Assembly (NCBI GenBank): GCA_028386065.3
Contig: JAKUCV010004324.1
Coordinates: forward strand, 62,001 to 126,000
Direction: 5' to 3'
From: Turnera subulata
Taxonomy: Eukaryota > Streptophyta > Magnoliopsida > Malpighiales > Passifloraceae
Length of the DNA stretch: 64,000 nt
A program made the translations under genes and the position numbers. The notes beneath the pieces were generated by a model. That model made no database searches, was not told where the DNA came from, and worked only from the letters and a program-made list of their open reading frames with translations. Below, piece by piece: positions 24,214 through 36,125 of the stretch (the stretch's first letter is position 1; each line of letters begins with the position of its first letter).

Positions 24214-24447
24214 ATTTAAGCTCAAAATAATATGACAAAATCACCTCAATTTTCTTTTATTTCTTTACGCAAAGATATTCCACCTGAGTTACGAGAAGTA
24301 ATTAAAACAAGAGATGGAATAAACCATCTGGATTAGCATTGCTCTAGTTCACAACTCCACCAATTATTTATGCATAGATGACGCACTTTCGGAAAGATGA
24401 AAAAATAGGGAAAAGACAACAAATAAACACCAAAGAACGTGCGGGCA

Positions 24448-24491
24448 AGTACGATGTAACAAAAAAAAAAAGGTAGTACGATGTAACAAAA
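24448..24491. mobile_element. Short A-rich insertion between 17-bp direct repeats
   Basis: AGTACGATGTAACAAAA occurs at 24448-24464 and 24475-24491. The 10-bp insert is A7 plus GGT. Here the A-run is not flush with the second repeat, so the mechanism is less certain. Confidence 0.45.
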
Positions 24492-24800
24492 TACTACTAG
24501 CGGACAAGAACAAAAAAAATGAAAGAAAGGAAATTACAATAAAGTAAAAAAAAAAAAAAACCAAATACGGAAAATCGCAGGTTGTTTTTCAGTGTCCAAA
24601 CTCCAACGACTCTCGAAAACAATTATTCTCAGTCCCATTAGCGTGTCATCTTTCAACTCTGTTCCTATCCCACAACTCCCCCAACCAGAGTGAACTCTCT
24701 GCTCCTAACCACTTTTCCCCCATCCATCTCGGAAACTGACTTGCGTCAGTCAAATATCCTCAGCGATCGAATTCATCATTCACGGAGGAGAAGCGCCGCC

Positions 24801-27800
24801 ATGGCAGCAGCAGAAATACTCGCCTCCCTCAGGTCTCTCATGTCCGCTCACTCCCCTCCTCTCGACGCCTTAGTCGTCCCATCCGAAGACTACCATCAGG
24901 TCCCCCCCCTCTCTCTTTTCTCTCTTCTCCTTATCCTATCCGATTCTGTTGGATAGGAATTCTCTATGATTTCCGTTTGGATCACAATCGCTTCGATTCT
25001 CTTACGCGCGTTCTTTTGTTGTTGTTGTTGTTGTTGCAGAGCGAGTATGTATCCGCACGCGACAAGCGCCGTGAATTCGTCTCAGGATTCACCGGAAGCG
25101 CCGGTCAGTACTTACTTCGGCTGGCTTCCTTATCCTCTTTTATCCGTACAGATATTCTTTTTTTTTGTTTGATCGATTGTTTTGAATTTTTTGCACGTTA
25201 GGTTTGGCGCTTATTACGATGACCGACGCCCGCCTCTGGACCGACGGCCGGTATTTCCTGCAGGCGACTCAGCAGCTCAGCCAAGACTGGACTCTCATGC
25301 GCCTCGGCGAGGATCCTCCCGTCGACACGTGGATGGCCGATGTGCGTTTAACACTCCACGCTTCCTTTTTCTTTTTCTTTTTTTTTTTCCTTTATCGTTT
25401 AATGAAAATCTATTCACATATTTCACGTTGAAGAAACGGTTTCTGGCTTACTACTGCTACTCTAGCTGTTGTTAGATGGTTGGTTTTAATTGAATTACAT
25501 TGTGTTTATGTTATGCCGCTCTGGCACAAGTATGTTGCGTTATCTTGACATTTGGTTTTGTTAGAATTTACCTGTAGAAGCGGCTATTGGGGTTGATCCC
25601 TGGTGTGTCTCAGTAGACACTGCTCAGAAATGGGAGCGTCTTTTCGCCAATAAAAAGCAGAAGCTGGTCCAAACCGCTACCAATCTGGTTGACGAGGTCT
25701 GGAAAAGTCGGCCGCCGCTAGAAATAAATCCTGTCGCTGTCCATCCCCTGGAGTTTACTGGTCGGTCCGTTGCGGATAAGTTGTCAGATTTGAGGAAAAC
25801 ACTCAAAACTAAGAAAGCTCGTGGTATAATTTTTACCACACTTGATGAGGTGTGTGAATATACTTTGCAGCTTCATTTGCCTGCTGTTTGCTTGCCTGAT
25901 GTTATGTCTTGGTCATGATATGTTTCAGTGTAATTGAATTTGTGCAGGTTGCGTGGTTGTATAATGTCCGTGGAACTGATGTGTCGTACTGCCCTGTTGT
26001 TCATGCATTTGCTATAGTCACGTCCGGATCAGCCTTCTTTTATGTGGACAAGAGAAAAGTATCTAAGGAGGTCGGTTTTATCACGAGTCTCGACATTAAC
26101 ATCTTAATCACAATGTTGCGCACATCTCTCATTATTTTCTTATGTAGTTCTTGATACATTTATCAAACAGATTTTCGTCTGCGACCTATACTGTAATTTC
26201 CTGGAAAATTTCCTAATCATTTTGTTACATCTTTTCATACTTGGATGGTTTCTATTTATGTATTTATTTAGTCTTGTATCTCTTGTAGTAGATTAGTAGT
26301 AAGTGTTATTGAAAGGGAGCTTGAGTGGTTGAATTTTGGTAAATATGATGCCACTTTGTAGGTAAGCTCTTATATGGAGGAGAATGGAATTGAAGTTCGA
26401 GATTACACTGCAGTGATTTCGGATGTGGTGCTGCTTGCATCTGATGAGCTTGACTCAACCTCTACAGTGAATCATGGCAAGACTGATTCCACCAGCAATG
26501 GTACTGCTGAAGGAGAAAAAATTGACAGTGACCGTATTTGGGTTGACTCCGGTTCATGCTGTTACGCTTTATATTCAAAGTTGAATCCTGAGAAGGTACT
26601 CATGCAGCAGTCACCCTTAGCCCTCGCAAAAGCTTTAAAGGTAATATATGCATTTCTTATCCAAATGAAGTTAAGATGCTAAGTTCAAGCTTGTTAAGAT
26701 ATGTATATAAGTTGTTTGAACTCCTGATCATTTCAATATTATAGAATCCGGTTGAGTTGGATGGCTTAAAAAAGGCACATATCCGTGATGGAGCTGCTGT
26801 TGTGCAATATCTTGTCTGGTTGGATAAGCAGGTATCCTTTGAGATCATGGTCTCTCAACTTTTTCTTCTCTGAATAACTATGACTTCTATTTCGTCTGGT
26901 GTCACCGTTTAATTTCTCTCATGCTTTTAATGCTAAATATTTGCCCGCATATGTACTTTAAGCCTTAAAACCTAACAGTATCTGTTATTTGAATGTGCAG
27001 ATGCAAGACATCTATGGGGCTTCTGGTTACTTCTTGGAGGGGCAGAGCACAAACAAGCAAAATAATTCGTGAGTTCGTGTTCAACTTTACGACTTTTAGG
27101 TTATGATTTGTGTGATATACTACTATTTTTCAGCGCATTAATTGAATTGCCAATATAATGTTTATCACCTGAGGCACAAAGCTAAAGGCATAAACTGTTA
27201 TTCCTTTGCAAATTTCCTATTACTCATAGTCTTTACATGAAATGGGGATTGTGAATGTCAAGTTTCATACAGATCCTACTAGTTTGGAACATGCTTCCAA
27301 AACCCTTGGATCATTATGTCCATTATTTCATTGTTTATGTCGATGTCAACTTGAACATTGAAAAGGATGCTACCGAAGTCTCACAATTGTTTGTGCCTTT
27401 CCCCAATGTGCTAAGTAGGTCTAGAATTTTAGCAGAAACAAGTTGATTGGAAGTTAGGAGTGGGAATGATCATATTTCCATGAAAATACTTTTATTTTCC
27501 AGTTGAAAATTTCACTGGAATGTGTTTTGCGTGAGATTTAAGTATTATTTAAATTTATTGTGCTACTATTATTTTGGTCTTTGTGCTTTCATAGGTAATA
27601 CATATCTGAACAATGTAGCTGTCCAAACTTTGCAAATTGCTAGTGCTTCTGTCTTTTCTGTCTTTCTTTTCTTTTTCATGTTATTGGGATTCTCCATGGC
27701 AGGGGAAGTGTGAAGCTGACAGAAGTAACTGTAAGTGATAAGCTGGAGGGTTTTCGAGCATCAAAGGAGGTAAGTCTCACCGAGTACCATTTGGGAAGGT

Positions 27801-30800
27801 TTTCTTTTTGTAAAAAAATTGGTAATATAATCATCGGCAAGACATGAGAATGAGATAATAGCAAATGCAGTATAAAATTTGTTAGTCTTGCTAATCAATA
27901 TGTAGCTGGGAAACCCAAGGGGTAGGTCTTCCTCAGTTCCGTATCCAAATTTCAGGCAAGAGGATAGGATGTTAAAATATCATAAGTCCCCTAGTCATGG
28001 TGTACATGGTTGCCTTTGACCAGACCAAGAGGGTTGGGAATCTTAATCTTAACGACTTGTATGGATCATGAATGAATTACCTTCGAGTTTTTATTATTTA
28101 GAATGTGGTCTTTGAACTAATCACACGATTTACATCTGCTTCGTTCTAGATTGGATTTGCTGTAGTCCATTTTTTCTTTGGTTGGTCATGTACAGACAAT
28201 TTGTGACTTTTCTTTCTAAAATTCACCCTCTTATCTCTCATGATCGACAGGGCCGGAATTTTTTCTTGTGCAATTTAGTGACATGCATGTTTTTGTTTTG
28301 TCTTATTTTGTTACGTTGGCCTTTGATTTTAATTGGTATGTGCATTTGATAATATGAGCTCTGTTATTTGTATGAGGTTGAAGCGTTTAGTTGCATTCCT
28401 TGTCCACTGTAGACTGTATTATCAGTTGCAAGCAAAGGCTTGTACTTGTCACTGAACTTCGATTTGATTGCATTATCTTGGTACTCTATAAGGTTAGATT
28501 TTTTTGACACGATGGTCTTTTGTTTTTCTTGCTCTGCATTGCAGCATTTCAAAGGCCTAAGTTTCCCTACAATTTCTTCAGTTGGTCCAAATGCAGCAAT
28601 CATCCATTATTCTCCCCAGGCCGACACATGTGCTGAGCTTGATCCAGACAGCATATATTTGTTTGATTCAGGCGCGCAGGTTTGTCAGACATGAGCAGTT
28701 GATTTATAGCTATTAGCCAAAGTTACTCCTGCATTATTGGCTTATGACACTTTTGTTATTCATTGATATTGTTGATTATGCGAATGAAGTATCTCGATGG
28801 AACCACTGATATAACTCGGACCGTTCATTTTGGGAAACCTTCAGCGCATGAGAAGGCTTGCTATACTTCGGTAGGTAGCTTAAGTTGCTCCTGTTCTCCA
28901 ACTTACTTGTTTGCAGTTTTGAGTTTGACTCCTTTGATATCATTAACAATTAGTTGGCATTGATATCTTTTTCTTCTTCTCAAAGCAAAATAGGTTATTG
29001 CCTTGAATTCATTATATTCCACAGAATTTTCTCCCACCATCTAATTTTCTAGCGCTTAGTATGGCTTCACCCAAAAATCTTGTTTTGATACTTCCGTCAA
29101 GTTAACATATGAAAAATTGACTTCATGCAGGTTCTCAAGGGTCATATTGCTTTGGGGAATGCCCGATTCCCTAATGGAACAAATGGTACCTTTTTTCCCT
29201 CAATATTTCTAGTATCCGTGTAAACTGGGGATTTTAGTATATCTAGTTTTTTTTCCTTTATTTATCTTTTTTGGCAATAGTGATAGTAGTCTTCCTTTTA
29301 TTGCATTGTACAGGTCATGCCCTTGATATTCTTGCCCGAATTCCTTTGTGGAAGTATGGTCTTGATTACCGACACGGTACAGGCCATGGAATTGGATCAT
29401 ACCTAAATGTTCATGAAGGTAAATGATGAACTACATGGTACAACAGACTTCTGCTGTCTTTTGTTTGATAAGTTAGTTGATTGACTTTTACAAATGTCTT
29501 GAGCAGGGCCCCATTTAATTAGTTTCAGGCCTCAGGCTCGCAATGTGCCAATACAAGCCTCCATGACTGTGACAGATGGTTAGTATGGTACTCTTCATTG
29601 CGTTTCAATACTGTTCTGGAAGAATGTTTACACAAACTATATCCCAAGTGCTGGGGCCTGGATACAAGGATTGTTGCTTCAAAGTTTTTGTTTAAGTTTA
29701 TTTGACCTTTCTCAATTAATCTAGGCCCGCTCATTGATGCTTAGCAGTGTCTTACTGTGGCTTTCTGACCTACACAGATGCTAACGGACTTAAACTAATA
29801 ATTTGTTGGTTTGTCTTGTTTTATTTTGATCTGTGAACTGAGCTATTTGCTGGGGTATATCAAGCCTACCGGGTAGGATCAGGAAAGAATTAGTCCATGG
29901 CTTCTACGACATACCCCTTTGAGATTTGGATGTGTTAATGTCTGAAATATGATTCAATCTTAAATGAGATGCTTAGATTTTCTTTTATTTTCCAAATTTT
30001 AAATGTGGTTAAGAAATATCAAGGAACTTATCGTATGAAATATGCACTCCCAGAACCTGGCTACTATGAGGATGGAAACTTTGGTATAAGATTGGAGAAC
30101 GTGCTCATTGTCAAGGAGGCTGATACAAAATTCAATTTTGGTGACAAGGGCTACTTATCATTTGAGCATATAACATGGGTAAGTACCTGGATATCATTAA
30201 GATTCTTGCAGCAACTACAGTATTGTGTGTTTTATTTTGCCTACTCCGGCAGTGGGCACTTGCTCACTACTTTTGCTATGTGTTTCTCTCTCTCTCCCCG
30301 CCTTGGAGTTGGATGGGACTAGTAACTGATGATGTGGGTGGACCAATCAAATTGTTCCTGACAATATTTCAGTATTCTCGCACTTTTGTGTCCTCCATTC
30401 AAAATGATTTGTCTCCTAAATTTCGAGGTGTTCTGTGTGACTACAAATTTGTGGTATCAAGCCATAGTGAGCCAGCAGCTGGATTTATCGTTTGCTTATC
30501 AGTTTCTTCTCTATATCTTTTATATAGCCGGATTTATGTGTGGTGTTGAGGCCCAAATTTGTGCTTGTTTTTTAAGCCAAGAATCCCTATATCCTACGGT
30601 TGTATTTGTATGTTTCTTAATGGTTTCAATCGATGTGGTTTCCTATACGAAGCGACAAGGTGACATGTTTAATACAAAATGAAAATTATCAATGAGCTTT
30701 TGGGACTAAAACTGTCGAGTATGCTTTCTATTATTCCAGGGAATTGCATTCGTATTATATTGTAAAGTTAAAGCTTATAATGCTTCTGAAGAATTATGAT

Positions 30801-31146
30801 TCATTATGCTTTTTGCACAAATCTAGTATCTCAGTATTGCTTTGGTGTATAGATTGAATTGTTTGTCATGTCTATAGTTTCTTCTCATGCATTATTTTCA
30901 CTGAGGTGTATTGTATTTGTTGAACTGCAGTGAAACTGCTGTAACTAATGAGGAATATTATTAACATGTTTTGTTAATCCACAGGCCCCGTATCAGAAAA
31001 AGTTGATAGACTTGAGCCTATTATCGCCTGAGGAGGTTGATTGGGTGAACACTTATCATTCCAGTTGTAGGGATATTCTGGCTCCGCACTTGGACGAACA
31101 CGAAAAGGCGTGGCTAAAGAAAGCCACCGAGCCTATTGGCGCGTGA
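24801..31146 (+). CDS. APP1: Cytosolic aminopeptidase P (Xaa-Pro aminopeptidase 1)
   Basis: Sixteen coding exons: 24801-24899, 25040-25103, 25202-25341, 25565-25849, 25948-26070, 26362-26640, 26745-26831, 27001-27068, 27703-27769, 28545-28679, 28790-28870, 29131-29185, 29314-29418, 29507-29578, 30054-30178, 30985-31146. Phases fit and give 648 residues, close to Arabidopsis APP1. The enzyme removes an N-terminal residue preceding Pro. The M24 pita-bread fold keeps all metal ligands: D445 (YLFDSGAQ), D456 (TTDITRT), H519 (GTGHGIG), E554 (EPGYYED) and E568 (RLEN), spaced as in the human enzyme. There is no targeting peptide. Arabidopsis APP1 binds the auxin-transport inhibitor NPA. The start is the ATG in GCCGCCATGG; an upstream in-frame stretch lacks an ATG. 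Confidence 0.97.
25016..25036 (+). repeat. (TTG)7 microsatellite at a splice acceptor of APP1
   Basis: Seven TTG units run straight into the CAG acceptor of coding exon 2 (25040), so the repeat forms the polypyrimidine tract of the first intron. Length changes could alter splicing. Confidence 0.8.
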
Positions 31147-32664
31147 GCTGATACTGAAAAGGTATTAAGGTCCGATGTTACTTTGCTTTCCCTTCTCCCC
31201 AAGCTATGCGCAAAAATGGGGAGCAAGTGAGAAGAGAAGTTCTGCTTCGGCTTGTAGTTTTTTCTTGTATAATTGGCAACATTTGCCAGCGATATGATGA
31301 ATAATCAGCACATAATCCCTGTGTTCTGCTAGCTTATTGACTCCCTTGGAGCACCAGTTGTAATCTAGTTTCACATGAGCAACAATGATTTCTCAACTCA
31401 TTTTAGCTTTTACAAAGATAATATACAGCTCGACTCCTGCGACAGGATTTCAATAATCGGTTTCCAGTTAGAGGTTCATGGATGTACCAAGTAAGGGACC
31501 TGGTACGCCTGCCATTTCGAGGTCATGCTTATTTCATTTAGGGGGGCGCCTCGTGGGGTTGCCGGAAAACAGAATCATCCTCGAGGTCATCCTCATTTTT
31601 TTGGCCAGTCTACACTCTTCATGTAGCATTGTGGGGGTGAAGTCAACAGTGTCCTTGAATGAACTTTGGACCCGTATTTTGCGTTATCGTCAACAAAATG
31701 TGTCCCCTCACCCACGTGTCTCCTAGACTACACATTCGACAAAAAAAAAAATGCCTCCTGGGTTACAGGCCTAAAGCAAGATATTTATCAATCATGGCGG
31801 ACTAGTTGGCGTTGCTATTGAGCTAGGTGGGTGAGAGCCAGAATTTTTTTTTGTCTTTATCCTGCTGATTGGTCCAGCAGGGGGGCAAGAGCTTATCATC
31901 TTCTCGCCTAAGGTTTTTATATTATAGTTTCCGATCCAGAAAATTCCAATAATGTTCAGACTGACATAGTATTAATTTGACACTATCATCAGAAATTTAA
32001 TAATCCAATATGCTATTTATAATCATCTACATCATAAATATTTTTTGAAGAAAAATATTCAAATATTTTGAAGACGCCTGACCACCATTAAGAATAGTAG
32101 TGGTACAATATGTTCGTCATTTTCAAATCTAGTATTTGCCACGTCACCATGGCATCACAGATGCTTATTGCCCCGCCGACCTATTATCATCAATATCGTG
32201 GTCGATTGCAGCTATAGCCAATGACTATCGTTACCCAGAAAACCACTAGCCACCATTATTATCCAATATCAACTTCATCATTGGCCATTCTCTTGTTGGC
32301 TGATAAAAGTCAAAATTTTCCCAAAATTTTCCAAATGGAAGGAAATCAAATTAAGGAGAATATTTTGTTAGAGCCAACTGCAAAACAAACTGGACTTTCT
32401 TGATTTTGGGCTGGACTTTAAACGAATGAAATGGCTTTCTTTTAAGTTTCAAGAGAGATCTGTTCACGGGCCATGTGGTAATTTAACAAAAAAGTCAGGC
32501 CAGCCCATCACGCGGTCGCATGCCACGCCGAGATTATTATTATCTCTCCCTTTCCTCCCCGGATTTCGACAAAAAGCAACACTTCAGTTTCTACTAAAAG
32601 TTGAAAATCGAGCAACTAGGTTAGGTCTCACCAGCAAAGTTGCCAATACCACCAAATAACAGCC
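31147..32664. other. APP1 3' region and spacer
   Basis: The APP1 3' UTR comes first. A TTCGAC-A(n) LINE-type tail occurs at about 31738-31751, preceded by about 180 bp that could be a LINE 3' piece; no clean target duplication was found. No gene is recognised. Confidence 0.5.
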
Positions 32665-33410
32665 ATGGAGCAAGAGCAGCAGCAGCAGCAGCAGCAGCAA
32701 CTCCTTAATCTCTTACTAGAAACCACATTCTTCGAGACTTGTGAGAAACACATAGCCAAGTACTGTAATTTCCTCTGCAGAGACTGCAAAGGCCCTGCAT
32801 TCTGTGAGAGCTGCAAGAATGAGCATGAAGGCCATGGAGTCCTCCAAGTAAGCTCCCTTTTATTCATATTTTAGTCCATTTCCTTAGCTGGGTATCTTCT
32901 CTTTTTTATTGGTGATGATCTGTTTGTTATCCCCCCCTCTCTTGGTGGCTTAGATGTACAAGAATTTGAGCCACACTGGAGTTAGAGTTGATGACATTAA
33001 AGATTTGGTGGATATCTCCGAAATCCAAACGTATAGGCTCAATAATCACCCCACGATTTACATAAACGAGAGGCCGCAGAGGAAGGGGAAGCCTTTGATT
33101 AGACAAGGCAAGCGGAATAGCTGTGAGAAATGTGGACGGAAGATGGAGATTGAGGACCAAAATAAGAGCCGTAGGTTTTGCTCCATTGAATGCAAACTTG
33201 TGAGTTACTGTTCTGGTTATGAGGTTTTTTTGGTGGATTCATTTCTAGTGTTACTCGGGTTTGTTGGTTTGTTTGTTTATTGTTTTACCAATTTCGGTTG
33301 TGTTTCTCTCTGACTAGTGCCCAGCGAGTGACATCCTACCTAGAGAAGAGCAGCAAGAGATATATTCAAGGAGAAAAAGTGTACCCAGAAGATCTCCTTT
33401 CTTTGGCTAG
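32665..33410 (+). CDS. PLATZ zinc-binding transcription factor, short form
   Basis: Three coding exons (32665-32847, 32954-33199, 33318-33410) with GT/AG borders give 173 residues. After a Gln tract the protein has a B-box-like zinc site, C-x2-H-x11-C-x2-C-x4-C-x2-C and closing His residues (CEKHIAKYC, CRDC, FCESC, HEGHG). A second cysteine cluster follows, CEKCGRKME and FCSIECK. The PLATZ core is visible as VRVDDIKDLVDISEIQTY and NERPQRK. PLATZ proteins bind A/T-rich DNA and usually repress. At 173 residues it is shorter than the common 210-260, and the block after the first zinc site (MYKNLSHTG) departs from the usual RRSSYHDVVRV. It is not in the remembered Arabidopsis block, so it is probably an insertion or an ancestral gene lost there. 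Confidence 0.9.
32671..32700 (+). repeat. CAG repeat encoding a Gln tract
   Basis: CAA GAG (CAG)7 CAA near the start of the PLATZ gene encodes eight consecutive Gln. Seven identical CAG codons suggest replication slippage. Confidence 0.85.
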
Positions 33411-34510
33411 CTCAAGTTCATTGGCAGCATCACTGGATTGAACAGGACTGGGAATAAGCAGTGAGTGAGATTTGTTCCTTCTTTGAGCACATCAGGTTGC
33501 AGCTTTATACAACTTGATATTCCCGAGCTGTGGCACTGGTTTTATTCCAGTTATCATTCTAAATGTGATTATCCCTCAAATAGGGAAAGACCAATGAAAC
33601 TAATGTGTGCACTGAGTTTCGAAGCAAATGTGAAAGCACGTACCTGGCAGGTTTATGTTGTGAACCAGAAGTGCATTTTGCATACTATATCATGGATAGC
33701 GTTTACTATGCAGAGATAGCAGGCTTCTCTGAGTTGCTGCAATAGAATTTAATGACAGTTTTATTAGAACTGGATACTCACCAATCAAGCAGCTGCTAGT
33801 CCTGTTGTATTCTAACATAAGGTGTCAGCTACTTGATTTCTTTGTTTTTTTCTTCTTTCTGTCATACAAAGCCTACAGTTAAGTCTAGTCAATCTCAGCT
33901 TTATTGGTGTTAAGCATGTGGAGACATTGAAATAAAAACTGCCCAATTATTTCTAATCAGCAACATCTTGAAAGTCTTGATGCTGTTGTCATGCTATGAT
34001 GTTGTAGTCCATGCATATATTTCTGTTCGTTTTATCATTTCAGCAGAAATTGTCATTTCAATGATCTGGTTTCTCTATCAAATGTGACATTTTGGTTTGC
34101 CTAGTCCATCTAGGGTCTGTGATACTTTATTAGGATCATTGGCATTTATAAGATATCTGGATCATCGGATTATGTGTTGCAGCTGTAAGTTGTTGTACTT
34201 GCACCCAAGGTCTGATGTGAAAATCAGCCGCAGAAACATAGTTTAAAAAATGACTGTGTCTGCTTTGCTTTCCATCTCTGTAACAAAATTGGCTTAATGG
34301 GAGTGGGAAGCCTCATTCTCTATCAACTCCCAACTCTTCCCCATATGGAATTACAGTACTTCCTTCTACACATTTCCAAAAGCTCTGAGAAGTTTCTAAC
34401 TACTGAGGGAAACTTGTTACTGGCCATAATAAGAAAAGAATGATGGTTTACTAAAAATGAAAAGAAGAAAATGGTATCAAATGTTTCCCTTCCATCTTAA
34501 TGGGACTTTC

Positions 34511-34605
34511 TTTTTTATTGTAATGGTTGTGATTGGGACTTGAACTTGAGACCTCTAGCTCGCAAAGGTATGGCACTGACACTGAGCCAAATTCTCATTG
34601 GTTCT
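34511..34605 (-). mobile_element. tRNA-derived SINE
   Basis: On the minus strand TTGGCTCAGTGTCAGTGCC carries a pol III A-box pattern. About 30 bp later GGTCTCAAGTTCAAGTCCC carries a B box (GTTCAAGTC fits GWTCRANNC). The sequence then ends CCATTACAAT plus A6. A tRNA-like head with an A-tail defines a SINE. No clean target duplication was found, so the copy is probably old. Confidence 0.6.
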
Positions 34606-35173
34606 TAGTTTGGCCTTTTTTTTAATCATTACACAGTATCAGGTCGATACCAGGTAGAATTTTCTTGAATTTTGCATATTGTTTTACCATTTAAAGTAAT
34701 AGGCTTATTCATTTTATAGGTCTCTTTTCTCATAATCATAAACTTTGCTTATGGAAATTCTGATAGCGCATGTTCTATGACTCATCTAGAATGATAGCCA
34801 GGCTATTGAATTTATTATGTCGGATGCGATAACGCATCTTTGATCAGATAGAAATGTTGTTTGTTTATTGTTATGTTGTTTCATCTTAGATTGTTGAGGA
34901 TTTCATTTATGTAAATATATCAGTTTATTTATCTGACTGTAGAAATCACTAGCCCGTACTTGTGGGTGGCATTTACCTTCTGACTTTGGCATTGAAATCG
35001 TATTAGTCATCAAATGTATCATTCCTGTTGTTCTAATGTTATATAATCTTCTATTACATTTTGTGCTTGTTCTCTTCTTTTTTTTTTCATTTGCTTCATT
35101 TCACCTTTGCAATCCTGCATTTGAAAAGCTACTTGCCACTCATTGATAACGTAGCTGTGTTCCACTTTTCCAG

Positions 35174-35246
35174 GATATCAAGCCTGACAACTTATTGTCT
35201 TGAACGTAGTGGCCACATGAAGCTTTCCGATTTCCTTGGACTGTAG
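35174..35246 (+). pseudogene. Relic of an AGC/NDR-type protein kinase exon
   Basis: After an acceptor-like ttttccag the sequence reads DIKPDNLL in one frame. After a frame shift it reads RSGHMKLSDF, then a stop at 35244. These are the catalytic-loop and DFG regions (subdomains VIb-VII) of NDR-like AGC kinases. The DFG Gly is disrupted. No neighbouring kinase exons are clear, so this is an isolated dead exon. Confidence 0.55.
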
Positions 35247-35745
35247 TTGTTTCCCTTTGGCAAGGATGAGTGGACAAACATAGAGGCTGCAGAGGATGGG
35301 AATAAGAATTCTAATGTGGCTGCTACACCAAGTTGGACAAAGCACAAACAGCTTATTCTCTGGAAGAGCAGGCAAAAATTGTTGTGTTCTCATTCCTTGT
35401 CTGTACAATCTTCATCTGTTAAGGAAGACTCCTGCATTTCATGGTATCAAGGGGGTATTTACATGAACTGCAGGTACGGAGTTAATTTCAAAGTTGTTGA
35501 TTTGGGGTAGCGATTTATGTTGTTTGTACATTGTACGGGGTGGGGTTTTGTTGTAAATGCAATGTACCAAGAAGTTTTATACCAGTGCTGCTGCATACCT
35601 TTGAACTAGTTCTGGCATTTGTTATTCCAATGGCATGAAATAGTGCATCTACAATGCTTAACAAGAAAAGGCTAGATTGTACATGTGCATAAAAAATTAC
35701 TAAAAATGCCCTCTTCACATCGCCATATCTTCGTCTCCCCAAATT

Positions 35746-35787
35746 AACTTGTCCCCTTAGCGTTAAAAAAAAAAAAAAACTTGTCCC
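35746..35787 (+). mobile_element. Micro-retroinsertion
   Basis: AACTTGTCCC occurs at 35746-35755 and 35778-35787. The 22-bp insert is CTTAGCGTT plus an A-run. Confidence 0.55.
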
Positions 35788-36125
35788 GACTTACCAAAAT
35801 TTGTCAATAAAGCATCTATGTCCAGAACATCTATCAGCAAACATCTTATGCTTTGTAATCAAGATTGCATTGTAGTACATGAATTTTGGAGAATGAAGTG
35901 TTCAGCGGACGAATATAAAGACACTGCTGAATTCTGAATGGTAATGCTCTTTATTTGTTTCGACAATGATTACAATCTCATAGGCCAGCATGGTAATCCT
36001 GGACAAACCAAGCTGTACAGAAGACTAATGAAAACTGAACAACTCAACTAGACCTTGTTTATTACAAGATCATACCCATGTCACTTCAATAGACAACATA
36101 TGCTGCAGGTCTGCAGAGTAGCACA

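Larger units (their letters stand above)
14541..24800. other. Ten-kilobase spacer without a convincing gene
   Basis: Between the HD-Zip gene and the aminopeptidase gene I find only short frames of low complexity. The Arabidopsis block has a flavodoxin-like quinone reductase gene here, but no exon of that family is visible. The spacer holds several micro-insertions, a possible LINE RNase H relic near 18.4 kb, a G-rich/C-rich tract at 17.75 kb, and small tandem duplications at 20.4 kb. Confidence 0.6.
33411..36125. other. PLATZ 3' region and spacer before the UGT gene
   Basis: Mostly AT-rich non-coding sequence. It contains a tRNA-derived SINE (34511-34605), a kinase exon relic (35174-35246) and a micro-insertion (35746-35787). 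No other exon could be supported. Confidence 0.55.

Noticed and set aside
24690..24800. In-frame extension of APP1 upstream of 24801
   Set aside because: There is no ATG in frame, and the protein length from 24801 already equals that of the family.
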